A stretch of DNA of 5,080 nt, from NCBI GenBank assembly GCA_023442755.1, contig JAEZXS010000272.1:1-5080 (forward strand). The letters are read 5' to 3'. This stretch comes from Pseudomonadota bacterium. GTDB lineage: Bacteria; Desulfobacterota; Syntrophobacteria; Syntrophobacterales; Syntrophobacteraceae. Positions 1 through 5,080 of this stretch are shown piece by piece; position 1 is the first letter of the stretch; the number at the start of each line of letters is the position of its first letter. The notes below the pieces were generated by a model. The model was not told the DNA's origin. It worked only from the letters and a program-made list of their open reading frames with translations, and searched no databases. A program made the position numbers and the translations under genes.

Positions 1-140
1 CGCGTGGGAAAGAATCAACGCGCACCTTCGATGACAACGCATCGCGGCTGGAAGGCGCTCCCGCAGCAACACTGCCTAAGGAAAATCTTTTCCTTCGCGG
101 CCTTACCTCAACATAGCAAGCTTCGCGCCTTCGCGTTGAA
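1..140. repeat. Diverged intergenic repeat, copy A (REP-like core)
   Basis: This stretch aligns with 241-372 at a constant offset of 240 bp for the first 70 bases (56 of 70 identical by eye). The match continues past small indels to a shared segment containing GCGGCCTT and AACATAGCA. The centre, about 40-67, has the form CATCGCGGCTGG then GCGCTCCCGCAGC, an imperfect GC-rich palindrome typical of REP-like intergenic elements. The left edge may lie outside the window. An open frame runs through both copies (4-348, +), but it is made of repeat sequence, has no ribosome-binding site and looks like nothing known, so I do not call a gene. Confidence 0.7.
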
Positions 141-240
141 AAAACCAAATCCCACGGGCCAGCGAAAACCCATTGCGGTTGGAACCCGCTCCCGTTTGTT
201 TCCGCCTCTCTTCGCGCCTTACCCTGTCCTTCGGGGGATT

Positions 241-372
241 TGCGTGGGAGAAGATCCATGCGCACCTTCGAAGACCATGCATCGCCGCTACAAGCCGCTC
301 CCACAGCAACAATACCTGAGGAAATCTTTTTTCGCGGCCTTGCCGTAACATAGCAGGCTTTGCGCGAGAGAA
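241..372. repeat. Diverged intergenic repeat, copy B (REP-like core)
   Basis: This is the second copy of the element at 1-140, in the same orientation. Its core, about 280-307, reads CATCGCCGCTACAAGCCGCTCCC, with GCCGCT and AGCCGC modules that can pair imperfectly. Compared with copy A, the core retains the more regular palindromic form. The copy ends in TTTGCGCGAGAG, which recurs in part at 468-485. Between the copies (141-240) lie further short related modules such as TTCGCGCCTT near 122 and 210. The pattern suggests a mosaic of dispersed genomic repeats and not a coding region. Confidence 0.7.
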
Positions 373-447
373 AGCTGCTGATGTCTATGAAGTGCATGCT
401 GAATCCAGTGATCCAAATCAAACCGCGCACCCGTCTTTCTTGAGCCT

Positions 448-485
448 TTTTCGCGTCTCTCCCGCGCTTTGCGCGTTCGCGAGAG
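448..485. repeat. CG-rich inverted repeat in intergenic mosaic
   Basis: CTCTCCCGCG at 457-466 can pair with CGCGAGAG at 478-485 with one bulged base, forming a CG-rich hairpin. The right half, TTTGCGCGTTCGCGAGAG at 468-485, resembles the TTTGCGCGAGAG end of repeat copy B at 359-370. It therefore seems to belong to the same family of intergenic modules. It has no following T-run, so it is not a standard intrinsic terminator. Confidence 0.45.
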
Positions 486-503
486 CCGATTCCCATCAGA
501 CTC

Positions 504-532
504 TTGCGAAAGCCAAGGTCATTCTGTATAGC
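504..532 (+). promoter_or_regulatory. Candidate sigma70-type promoter for the MBL gene
   Basis: A TTGCGA box at 504-509 and a TATAGC box at 527-532 are separated by exactly 17 bp. Each matches the sigma70 consensus at 4 of 6 positions. Transcription would begin near 540 and give a leader of about 165 nt before the ATG at 708. A second, weaker possibility is TTGAAT at 546-551, which has no good -10 partner. The call rests on consensus matching alone. Confidence 0.3.
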
Positions 533-554
533 AAGAAAAAGAACCTTGAATAGA

Positions 555-568
555 CATGCAATTGCATG
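555..568. promoter_or_regulatory. Perfect 14-bp palindrome, possible operator
   Basis: CATGCAATTGCATG is a perfect dyad of 7+7 bases, just downstream of the candidate promoter and about 140 bp before the chosen start of the MBL gene. A second perfect dyad lies 25 bp further on, and both contain a GCA...TTGC-like half-site pattern. Position and symmetry suit a dimeric regulator, but no regulator is encoded here and the site is unproven. Confidence 0.35.
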
Positions 569-580
569 CTGTATGTGTGC

Positions 581-593
581 AGCGCATTGCGCT
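581..593. promoter_or_regulatory. Perfect 13-bp palindrome, possible second operator
   Basis: AGCGCA and TGCGCT flank a single central T, giving a perfect 6+6 dyad. Its centre is about 25 bp from the centre of the dyad at 555-568, roughly two and a half helical turns, which would put the two sites on opposite faces of the DNA. It might instead act as RNA, but with a one-base loop it is a poor hairpin. Confidence 0.3.
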
Positions 594-694
594 CCATTGC
601 GGCTAAAAAGACCAGAGCCCGTGCCAAAGCCTGATCCAGTGGCCCTTTAATCAAAACGGGAACCGGTCCGGCCGGTGGCGGCAAATGTATCTGC

Positions 695-698
695 GGAG
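695..698 (+). promoter_or_regulatory. Shine-Dalgarno deciding the ATG at 708
   Basis: GGAG lies 9 nt before the ATG at 708. The alternative GTG at 675 has no purine-rich stretch at the right distance and sits inside an ACCGG/CCGGT inverted repeat (662-676) that could hide it. This supports the shorter protein of 566 residues. Confidence 0.5.
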
Positions 699-707
699 AT
701 AACCCGA

Positions 708-2408
708 ATGATAGAATCCGGCATCTGGCAAAGCGTTCCGGGCACAGACGAAGTACAAATCTATCCCATCCTGCGAAAGCCCAGCATCATAAGCTCAAAT
801 TCCTTTATCTTCAGGACCCCCTCCGAAATCGTGATCCTGGACCCGGGAGGCGATCCGGGACAGGTTGGGCATATCGAGGAAACGGTGCGGCAGGCGCTCA
901 CGGGAAGAGACATACCGGTAATCGTCTGCCTGACCCATACCCATATCGACCATTTTCAGGCCATGCCCGGACTTCTCGACGAACCCGTGAAAGGGCGGCT
1001 TTTGTGCCATCCCCACAGCGAAGGGGTGCTGTTGAACCGGGATGCGCGTCATTCCCTCGCCTACCTGTTCGATGTGCGGCTTCCCCGGTGCGATGTCCAT
1101 GGCTGGTTTTTCAAGGGCTCCTGTACCCTGGGAGAACCTGGGAATGAGCCTCACGGCTGGAGCACGGATGCCGGATGTTTCGGCCGGTCGAAGGATTCGC
1201 CCCTTCCCACCGACGTTCTCAGGCTTGGCAGGCAGGACGTAATGGAGATTTTTCATACCCCGGGGCACTCGCTGGACAGCCTTTCTTTCCGGATCGGCGA
1301 TTACCTGTTCGTGGGGGATGTGCCCTTTGCCGCCGAGCCCGGCGTTGCGGGCGTAGTGGGCTGGAGTTCGGGAGCGCTCTCCAGGTCTATCCGCGGAATG
1401 GACGCGATGCTTGAAGACTGCGGGATTTCACTTGTGATCCCGGGCCACGGCATACCCTGGGCTGTTCCCCAGGCGCGAAAAATCCTTGCCAGGGTCGGCG
1501 AGAAGGTGAACCGCCTCGGAAATATCCGCCTGCTCGATCGGGAGCGCATGGATTACCTGCTGCACTATGCGGAGGTGCTGCTCGAAGAGGCGGGAACGAT
1601 CTTTTCGATACTTGCGGGACGTCTTCTCAAGGTCCAGTACTACCTGGATGAACTGGGTGAGGAGGAGGCCGCCCGCAGCGTCATGCAACTGATCGAATTC
1701 GAAAGGATCGACGGGCTCATCCACGACTTCCACGCTTTCATGGAAGACGTAGGGAGCAGGGGGATGAAAGGGTTGGCGCTCCAAAAAGCCATCCAATTCG
1801 TGAACAACCTGAACTCGGCCTTCAGGGCCGAAGGTCTGGCCTATCTCGTCGGCCCGTCCTTTCTGCGGAGGACGAGCGCCCTTTTCACGGACTTCATAAA
1901 TGCCGTAAACGGCAGGAGCTTCGACAACCAGGAGGCGGTTTTCAATCTTGGCGAAATCGTCGGGAAGGCGGTGGAAACATGTTCCCGGGTCCCCTTCCGC
2001 GAGCAGGAGTTCTTCGATTCCGCCGAGGACGACGAACTCTTCATCCGCGAGCTTGCCGCCCGTATCGCCCATAATCGCCTCTTCGACGACGTGGCCTTCG
2101 ATTTCGACCCCGGACCGGAGGATGTGTTCGTGGTCCTGGAGCCCGCGGTGATCGAGGATATCCTCATTGCCCTGCTCGAGGAAACAGCAGTCCAGGGCAG
2201 CCGGCACGTGGAAATCCGGATCGATCGCATGCCGGAGAAGATATCCCTCCGTGTGACCCCCCTGGACAATCCCGGTTTCGAACTCCCGGCTCCCAGGGAG
2301 GAATACCTGCGGCTCACCATGGCCCACCAGGGCGTTTCCTTCGGAAAGGCCCCGGAGTGCGGGAGCGGGTGCTTCGTTTTCGAATTCCGTCCGGTCGGTG
2401 AGCAATAG
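708..2408 (+). CDS. Metallo-beta-lactamase-fold hydrolase fused to a degenerate histidine-kinase-like core
   Basis: Residues 1-270 or so form an MBL-fold hydrolase with a complete binuclear metal site: the THTHIDH motif (H77, H79, D81, H82), H187 in TPGHS, D204 in VGDV and H247 in PGHG. The substrate cannot be read from sequence; glyoxalase II-like, lactonase-like and other thioester hydrolases share this site. Residues about 290-346 resemble a DHp helical hairpin, including an ERIDGLIHDF segment like the second DHp helix. The usual acceptor-His position appears to be Ser (about S300). Residues about 405-566 resemble HATPase_c: an N-box-like segment with E492 where Asn is expected, a damaged DxGxG box reading LDNPG, and a well-kept C-terminal HQG...GSGCFVFEF strand-loop. 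It is therefore probably a pseudokinase or dimerisation module. There is no signal peptide or membrane segment, so it should be cytosolic. I chose the ATG at 708 because GGAG at 695-698 sits 9 nt upstream. A GTG at 675 would add 11 residues but lacks a ribosome-binding site. The gene stands alone and converges on the channel gene. Confidence 0.9.
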   Translation: MIESGIWQSVPGTDEVQIYPILRKPSIISSNSFIFRTPSEIVILDPGGDPGQVGHIEETVRQALTGRDIPVIVCLTHTHIDHFQAMPGLLDEPVKGRLLCHPHSEGVLLNRDARHSLAYLFDVRLPRCDVHGWFFKGSCTLGEPGNEPHGWSTDAGCFGRSKDSPLPTDVLRLGRQDVMEIFHTPGHSLDSLSFRIGDYLFVGDVPFAAEPGVAGVVGWSSGALSRSIRGMDAMLEDCGISLVIPGHGIPWAVPQARKILARVGEKVNRLGNIRLLDRERMDYLLHYAEVLLEEAGTIFSILAGRLLKVQYYLDELGEEEAARSVMQLIEFERIDGLIHDFHAFMEDVGSRGMKGLALQKAIQFVNNLNSAFRAEGLAYLVGPSFLRRTSALFTDFINAVNGRSFDNQEAVFNLGEIVGKAVETCSRVPFREQEFFDSAEDDELFIRELAARIAHNRLFDDVAFDFDPGPEDVFVVLEPAVIEDILIALLEETAVQGSRHVEIRIDRMPEKISLRVTPLDNPGFELPAPREEYLRLTMAHQGVSFGKAPECGSGCFVFEFRPVGEQ

Positions 2409-2460
2409 ATGCGCCGCAGTCCTTCAATGCAGAGTGGGGCCGAGTTGATTCCCGCCGCTG
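2409..2460. other. Short convergent intergenic gap without clear terminator
   Basis: Fifty-two bases separate the stop codons of the two convergent genes. I looked for a GC-rich stem followed by T-runs on either strand and found none. GCGCCGCAG near 2411 and CCGCCGCTG near 2452 look alike but are not complementary. Termination is either factor-dependent or lies inside the opposing gene, so some transcript overlap is possible. Confidence 0.5.
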
Positions 2461-3849
2461 TCAGCTCAGGTTGAAAAAGCGCTTCATGCGTTGCAGGATA
2501 TTTTCCTGCTCGACCTCGATCTCTTCCCGCTGAACCGAATTTGCATGCCTTTCCAGGCCGGCGTGCCGCTCGGCCACTTTCGTGCTGAACACCTCGACGA
2601 GCTTCGCATTCTCGACGAGCAGCTTCTGGATGCTCGCTTTCCTTATCTCGAGGACCTCCACTTCGTCCACGGCCACCACGTCGGCCGACCTCGGTTCTCC
2701 CGAGAAAAGGGACATCTCCCCAAAGAAGCTTCCGGTTTCAAGGACCGCCACAGTGGAGAAGGCCCCGTTGGAAGATACGCGAACCTCCGCTTTGCCCTTA
2801 CCGATTATGAACATCGATTCCCCGGCTTCTCCGCACCGGACCATGTATTCTCCGGGCCCGTAGACACAGATTCCGTTCGAACACACCAGGGATGCTCTTT
2901 CCGTTGAGCTGAGCGGTTCGAAAACGTCGATTTTATCGATTACTCCCCTGTAGTCCACATCACAGAAAATTCCCCTGGATTCCGCCTGCGCCCGCTCGAT
3001 CAGAACATGGCGGGTCGGGAAAGGCATACTGATGTTATCCCTGTAGAATGCGTACCATATCCGCTCTCTTATTTGCGCGCCGGTCTCGGTTACTTTCATG
3101 TAATCCTTCATCCAGTAGAGGAGTTCGTAATTTACGCTGGATTCTCCAAACCCGGTGATGCGTGCGGTCGGATCGATTTCATACGAAACATGGGTCAGAT
3201 CACGCACCGATGCTTCTGCAGCAGTGATCACGGTCTGCGGAGATATCGAATATGGAGCGGAAAAACCGACCGAATGCCTGTGGAGCCCGTTGTACGGGAA
3301 TACCTCTATGGAATCGCGTGCCAGGAGGCTGTTTGGAAATATCAGGTAGGTGTTGCTGTTTGTATGTATCGTAGTCGTTCGCCAGCTGACCGCATCCACT
3401 TCTCCCGAGTGTTCGCGAAATTTGATGCCGTCTTTTATCTTGAATGGCTGTTCTACGTGAAGAGACGCCCCCGCAAAGAAGTTGCCGAGCGTATCCTGCA
3501 AAGCGAAGCCGAGCACCACCGACAATACCGCCGACGTCGCGACGAGGCCGGTCACATCGTATTCCAGTACCAGGCCCAGTATCAGGGTGAAGAGTATGGA
3601 ATAGGCGAACATGGAAAACATGATTCGCAGGAGCGCCGGGGCCTCGCGCCTGGTCCGCCTGTGATACAGGATATTGAAAAAGAGGAAGCCGAGGAATCTG
3701 ACAACAGACATGCCCAGGCAGGCATAACAGCCCGCCAGCAGGTATTTGAGGCCGTTTCCATAAATGAAGCCGGTACCGGTTAACCGAATGAAAAGATAGG
3801 TTGAAAATCCCACTATGGAGAGCACGGCCGGCCAGATGATTTTTTTCAT
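2461..3849 (-). CDS. MscS-family channel with C-terminal cyclic-nucleotide-binding domain
   Basis: This inner-membrane protein of 462 residues joins a small-conductance mechanosensitive channel core to a cNMP-binding domain, the layout of bacterial cyclic-nucleotide-gated (bCNG) channels. Hydrophobic segments lie at about 3-23, 34-61 and 72-96. The pore-lining helix and MscS signature follow at about 101-142, with LGFALQDTLGNFFAGASL and then EQPFKIKDGI. The cytosolic beta/alpha vestibule spans about 140-295. The cNMP domain occupies about 305-425. Its phosphate-binding cassette has GE at 377-378 and R387 followed by SA, matching the E/R pair and the RSA of CRP, so ligand binding looks intact. 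A charged helical tail ends the protein. Family knowledge: bCNG channels are typically gated by cAMP or cGMP and respond weakly to stretch; that this one does so is inference. No cyclase or phosphodiesterase gene lies nearby. The start at 3849 is preferred because AGAGGG lies 4 nt upstream; an upstream ATG at 3882 would add 11 hydrophilic residues. Confidence 0.93.
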   Translation of the reverse strand: MKKIIWPAVLSIVGFSTYLFIRLTGTGFIYGNGLKYLLAGCYACLGMSVVRFLGFLFFNILYHRRTRREAPALLRIMFSMFAYSILFTLILGLVLEYDVTGLVATSAVLSVVLGFALQDTLGNFFAGASLHVEQPFKIKDGIKFREHSGEVDAVSWRTTTIHTNSNTYLIFPNSLLARDSIEVFPYNGLHRHSVGFSAPYSISPQTVITAAEASVRDLTHVSYEIDPTARITGFGESSVNYELLYWMKDYMKVTETGAQIRERIWYAFYRDNISMPFPTRHVLIERAQAESRGIFCDVDYRGVIDKIDVFEPLSSTERASLVCSNGICVYGPGEYMVRCGEAGESMFIIGKGKAEVRVSSNGAFSTVAVLETGSFFGEMSLFSGEPRSADVVAVDEVEVLEIRKASIQKLLVENAKLVEVFSTKVAERHAGLERHANSVQREEIEVEQENILQRMKRFFNLS

Positions 3850-3852
3850 TTT

Positions 3853-3862
3853 ACCCTCTACT
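3853..3862 (-). promoter_or_regulatory. Shine-Dalgarno of the channel gene
   Basis: On the minus strand the sequence reads AGAGGG, TAAA, then the ATG at 3849. This is a good purine-rich site with short spacing. It selects the internal Met over the in-frame ATG at 3882, whose extra residues are not hydrophobic and would only lengthen the cytosolic N-terminus. Confidence 0.55.
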
Positions 3863-4247
3863 TGACCCGATGACGGGGGCAAAAGTTCCTCCAGCTCCGG
3901 ACTTACGGCTTTGCCTTCCGTGGCAGCGTTGCCGGAACACGCAAAAGCCTCTTTTCGATATGCTGATCCATGGTGAATCGGTGGAGCCGCCGGGGATCAG
4001 ATTGCGAGAAGGCAGGCAGTCCTTCGCGTTACCTGGTACGAAGAAAGATCGGTTCACTCTTAATAACGGGTACTTTCCTCTCTATCGGAGCGCAGTGCCA
4101 AAGTCTACAGAAAAAGGAAGAATTGCCTGCCGGAGGAAAACGCGGTCGGGTATTCCGCCTCCTGGACTGCTTATGGGGGGGCGAACGCCCCGGAACAGGC
4201 TTTTCGATCAAACAGCCCCGGAACCCTATGGAAGTTCAGTAGAGTAA
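3863..4247. other. Gene-poor spacer upstream of the channel gene
   Basis: This stretch must hold the promoter of the minus-strand channel gene, but I find no convincing -35/-10 pair. Overlapping open frames exist on both strands (3870-4247 and 3970-4242 on +, 4029-4211 on -). None resembles a known family or has a good ribosome-binding site, and their proline/arginine-rich composition looks non-coding. The + frame of 3870-4247 is the same frame in which phage-like residues appear after 4248, so part of it could be badly decayed phage sequence. I cannot show this. Confidence 0.4.
4178..4191. repeat. GGGGCG-AA-CGCCCC inverted repeat
   Basis: A perfect 6+6 dyad with a two-base centre lies in the spacer. 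In RNA it could form a four- or five-pair stem with a CGAA-type loop. It is followed by GGAACAGGC and then TTTT near 4201, about 10 nt away, too far for a standard intrinsic terminator. A role as a weak terminator or operator is possible but unsupported. Confidence 0.3.
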
Positions 4248-4391
4248 TTCTTCAACTTGGGCGTCGTGCTAATCCTTTTCGGGCTCAAAGCCGCCGATCT
4301 CAAGATCGAGCCGGATGCTGCCAAATGCCTCGCGTTCAGGTCCAGCGGCGATCTGAACCTTTCGAGGGACCGGGTTCAGTCTGCGGAATGA
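4248..4391 (+). pseudogene. Possible C-terminal remnant of a MuB-like AAA ATPase
   Basis: Between two stops the frame reads about 47 residues, including GLKAADLKIEPDAAKCLAF and RSSGDLNLSRDRVQSAE. The pattern of an Ile-Glu-Pro-x-Ala-Ala helix, then RSxGDLxL and a final helix, resembles the C-terminal lid of AAA ATPases such as MuB or TniB-type transposition proteins. No Walker motifs are present and there is no start codon except a GTG at 4266. It lies directly before the zinc-ribbon and Gam relics, where Mu-like phages often keep early genes. That context supports a phage origin, but the family assignment is tentative. It might instead be a small intact ORF of unknown function. Confidence 0.35.
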
Positions 4392-4409
4392 ATGGGCCGG
4401 GCGGGGTGA

Positions 4410-4583
4410 AAACAGGCGAAATCAAGATTATGCGACTGCTGTGGGCAGATGCGGATCGGCGGGGAAAAGTGCCTTGCCTGCCGTCCCGGTAGCTGGGAGG
4501 AGTTCAGGCGGACCCTGGGCGTCTTCCTGAAGCTGCCCGAAAAACGAGGAGAACACGATGGGAGAACCTGCACGAAAAATTGA
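4410..4583 (+). pseudogene. Zinc-ribbon-like small phage protein fragment
   Basis: Reading from the stop at 4407, this frame encodes CDCCGQ followed nine residues later by KCLACRPG, giving a CxxC...CxxC pattern typical of a zinc ribbon. An amphipathic segment WEEFRRTLGVFLKLPEKRG follows. The cysteines lie at about 4431-4442 and 4470-4481. No start codon precedes the first cysteine pair in this frame; the nearest ATG (4449) falls inside the motif. A short overlapping frame (ATG 4388 to TAG 4490) could supply the original N-terminus if a frameshift occurred near 4428. The coding frame runs 26 bases past the ATG of Gam (4558), an overlap of the kind common in phage operons. The function is unknown; a DNA- or protein-binding accessory role is only a guess. 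Confidence 0.5.
4545..4550 (+). promoter_or_regulatory. Strong Shine-Dalgarno of the gam remnant
   Basis: The sequence CGAGGAGAACACG precedes the ATG at 4558, placing AGGAGA at good spacing. It lies within the end of the zinc-ribbon frame, so the two were probably translated from one mRNA. The site has survived although the gene behind it is broken. Confidence 0.6.
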
Positions 4584-4989
4584 TTACCCGACCCCGGCCC
4601 ACGAGCATGCCGACGGGCTGCTCCTGGATATTCGGGGATTGACCGATATCGTCGAAAATCTCCAGTCTCGATCCCAGGCGGAAGTGGATGCAATCGTTAT
4701 TAGCTACCGGGAACGGATCGCTCCGGTGAAGCTTGCCCTGGAGAAGTAGGAAAAAGAACTCCGGATGCTCATGAAAAAAACACCGCGACGAAATCTTCGG
4801 GGCTGGCGAGGACGTCCGGGTCGACCTCTTCACGGGGTGCTTCTCTTTGCCATCGCGCGCCGCGTGAAGCGTGTTCGCGACATGCTTGAAAAGCTTGAGG
4901 CGTTCGGGGCCGCCGACGCGATCAAGATCGTCATCAAGATAGAAATACACAACAAGCGAAAATTTTTGTATTTTTCTCGCAAAATCTAG
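4558..4989 (+). pseudogene. gam: Broken Mu Gam-like host-nuclease inhibitor
   Basis: Gam of phage Mu binds double-stranded DNA ends and shields them from RecBCD-type exonucleases; it is distantly related to Ku. The N-terminal part here (4558-4746) starts MGEPARKID, like MAKPAKRIK of Mu Gam, and holds a coiled-coil region with SYRERIAPVK, like the RIAPIK of Mu Gam. A TAG at 4747 then interrupts the frame, but the same frame goes on with EKELRMLMKK. At the A7 run (4774-4780) the match moves by one base to HRDEIFGAGEDVRVDLFTG. Near 4850-4864 it moves back to VKRVRDMLEKLEAFGAADAI, ending in KIEIHNKRKFL. Together these segments cover most of the 170-odd residues of the family, but the normal C-terminus is missing. 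It is therefore a pseudogene with one nonsense and two compensating frameshift lesions. The first 63 codons could still be translated from the intact ribosome-binding site. Confidence 0.8.
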
Positions 4990-5080
4990 CCTAGCCCGGA
5001 TAATTCATAATAGTGCTTGAAAAAAGCAACGGACATCCTGTAACGTGCTGACTTGATAAGAGAAAACACGCAAACAAAGG
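4957..5080. mobile_element. Possible edge of an inserted element truncating gam
   Basis: The DNA turns AT-rich from about 4957, just where Gam similarity ends. An imperfect hairpin (GCGAAAA near 4957, TTTTCTCGC ending near 4980) is followed by CTAGCCCGGATAATTCAT and a small TGCTT/AAGCA stem (5014-5028). CCGGATnnTTCAT-like termini remind me of IS1380-type insertion sequences, but this is from memory. No transposase, second terminus or target duplication is in view. The remaining 90 bases contain no gene that I can recognise. They could equally be a host intergenic region. Confidence 0.3.

Noticed and set aside
4..348. Open frame of 114 codons (+) across the repeats
   Set aside because: It consists of the two repeat copies, repeating the same peptide pattern, and has no ribosome-binding site or known similarity.
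1..490. CRISPR array
   Set aside because: There are only two diverged copies, about 130 bp long, with no short uniform direct repeats or equal-length spacers.
496..684. 62-codon minus-strand frame over the MBL leader
   Set aside because: It runs through the palindromes and candidate promoter, matches no known family and has unlikely composition.
1428..2405. Long minus-strand frame of 325 codons antisense to the MBL gene
   Set aside because: The plus strand here encodes conserved MBL and kinase-like motifs. The antisense frame is a codon-bias shadow of GC-rich coding DNA, with no recognisable domain.
3007..3783. 258-codon plus-strand frame antisense to the channel gene
   Set aside because: It mirrors the MscS core, whose signature motifs are clear on the minus strand. 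The antisense product is rich in Arg and Gln with no domain.
4774..4780. A7 tract as a programmed ribosomal frameshift site in gam
   Set aside because: A stop codon already interrupts the frame at 4747 and a second shift is needed near 4860, which fits decay better than recoding.
4504..4950. 148-codon minus-strand frame opposite gam
   Set aside because: The plus-strand pieces match Gam in order. The minus frame stays open only by chance and matches nothing I know.
4765..4989. 74-codon plus-strand frame as an independent small gene
   Set aside because: Its middle part is out of frame with the Gam homology, while its two ends match Gam. It is part of the pseudogene, not a separate gene.

Overview
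The window reads as bacterial chromosome with moderately high GC coding DNA. Two intact, unrelated-looking host genes are flanked by repeat-rich or degraded DNA. Codon use, a bacterial-style second-messenger channel and relics of a Mu-type phage suggest a proteobacterium, perhaps a sulfate-reducing or syntrophic deltaproteobacterial type. No marker gene is present, so that placement is weak inference.

Layout. Positions 1-490 carry no convincing gene. They hold two diverged copies (about 80% identical where I aligned them, offset 240 bp) of an intergenic repeat with a REP-like palindromic core, plus scattered CG-rich short modules. Positions 500-700 are the leader of the first gene, with a possible sigma70-type promoter and two perfect palindromes. 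From 708 to 2408 (+) lies a long metallo-beta-lactamase-fold protein. Its second half looks like a histidine-kinase core (DHp plus HATPase) that has lost its phospho-acceptor His and ATP-binding Asn. Convergent to it, 3849 to 2461 (-), is an MscS-type channel with a C-terminal cyclic-nucleotide-binding domain, so its gating is probably controlled by cAMP or cGMP. Only about 50 bp separate the two stop codons, and I see no clear terminator there.

Positions 3850-4247 contain no gene I can recognise. From about 4248 to 4989 (+) there is a run of decayed phage-like coding remnants: a possible C-terminal scrap of a MuB-like AAA ATPase, a small CxxC/CxxC zinc-ribbon fragment, and a clear but broken homologue of the Mu host-nuclease inhibitor Gam. 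The Gam remnant has an in-frame stop and two compensating frameshifts. The order resembles the early region of Mu-like phages, so this looks like the fossil of a transposable prophage. Gam loses its expected C-terminus where the sequence turns AT-rich near 4960-5000, which may be the edge of another inserted element running off the window.

The two intact genes suggest signal-responsive functions: a sensor-like hydrolase and a ligand-gated channel. Nothing in the sequence shows they act together. The main points of novelty are the hydrolase/pseudokinase fusion and the readable decay path of the phage genes.
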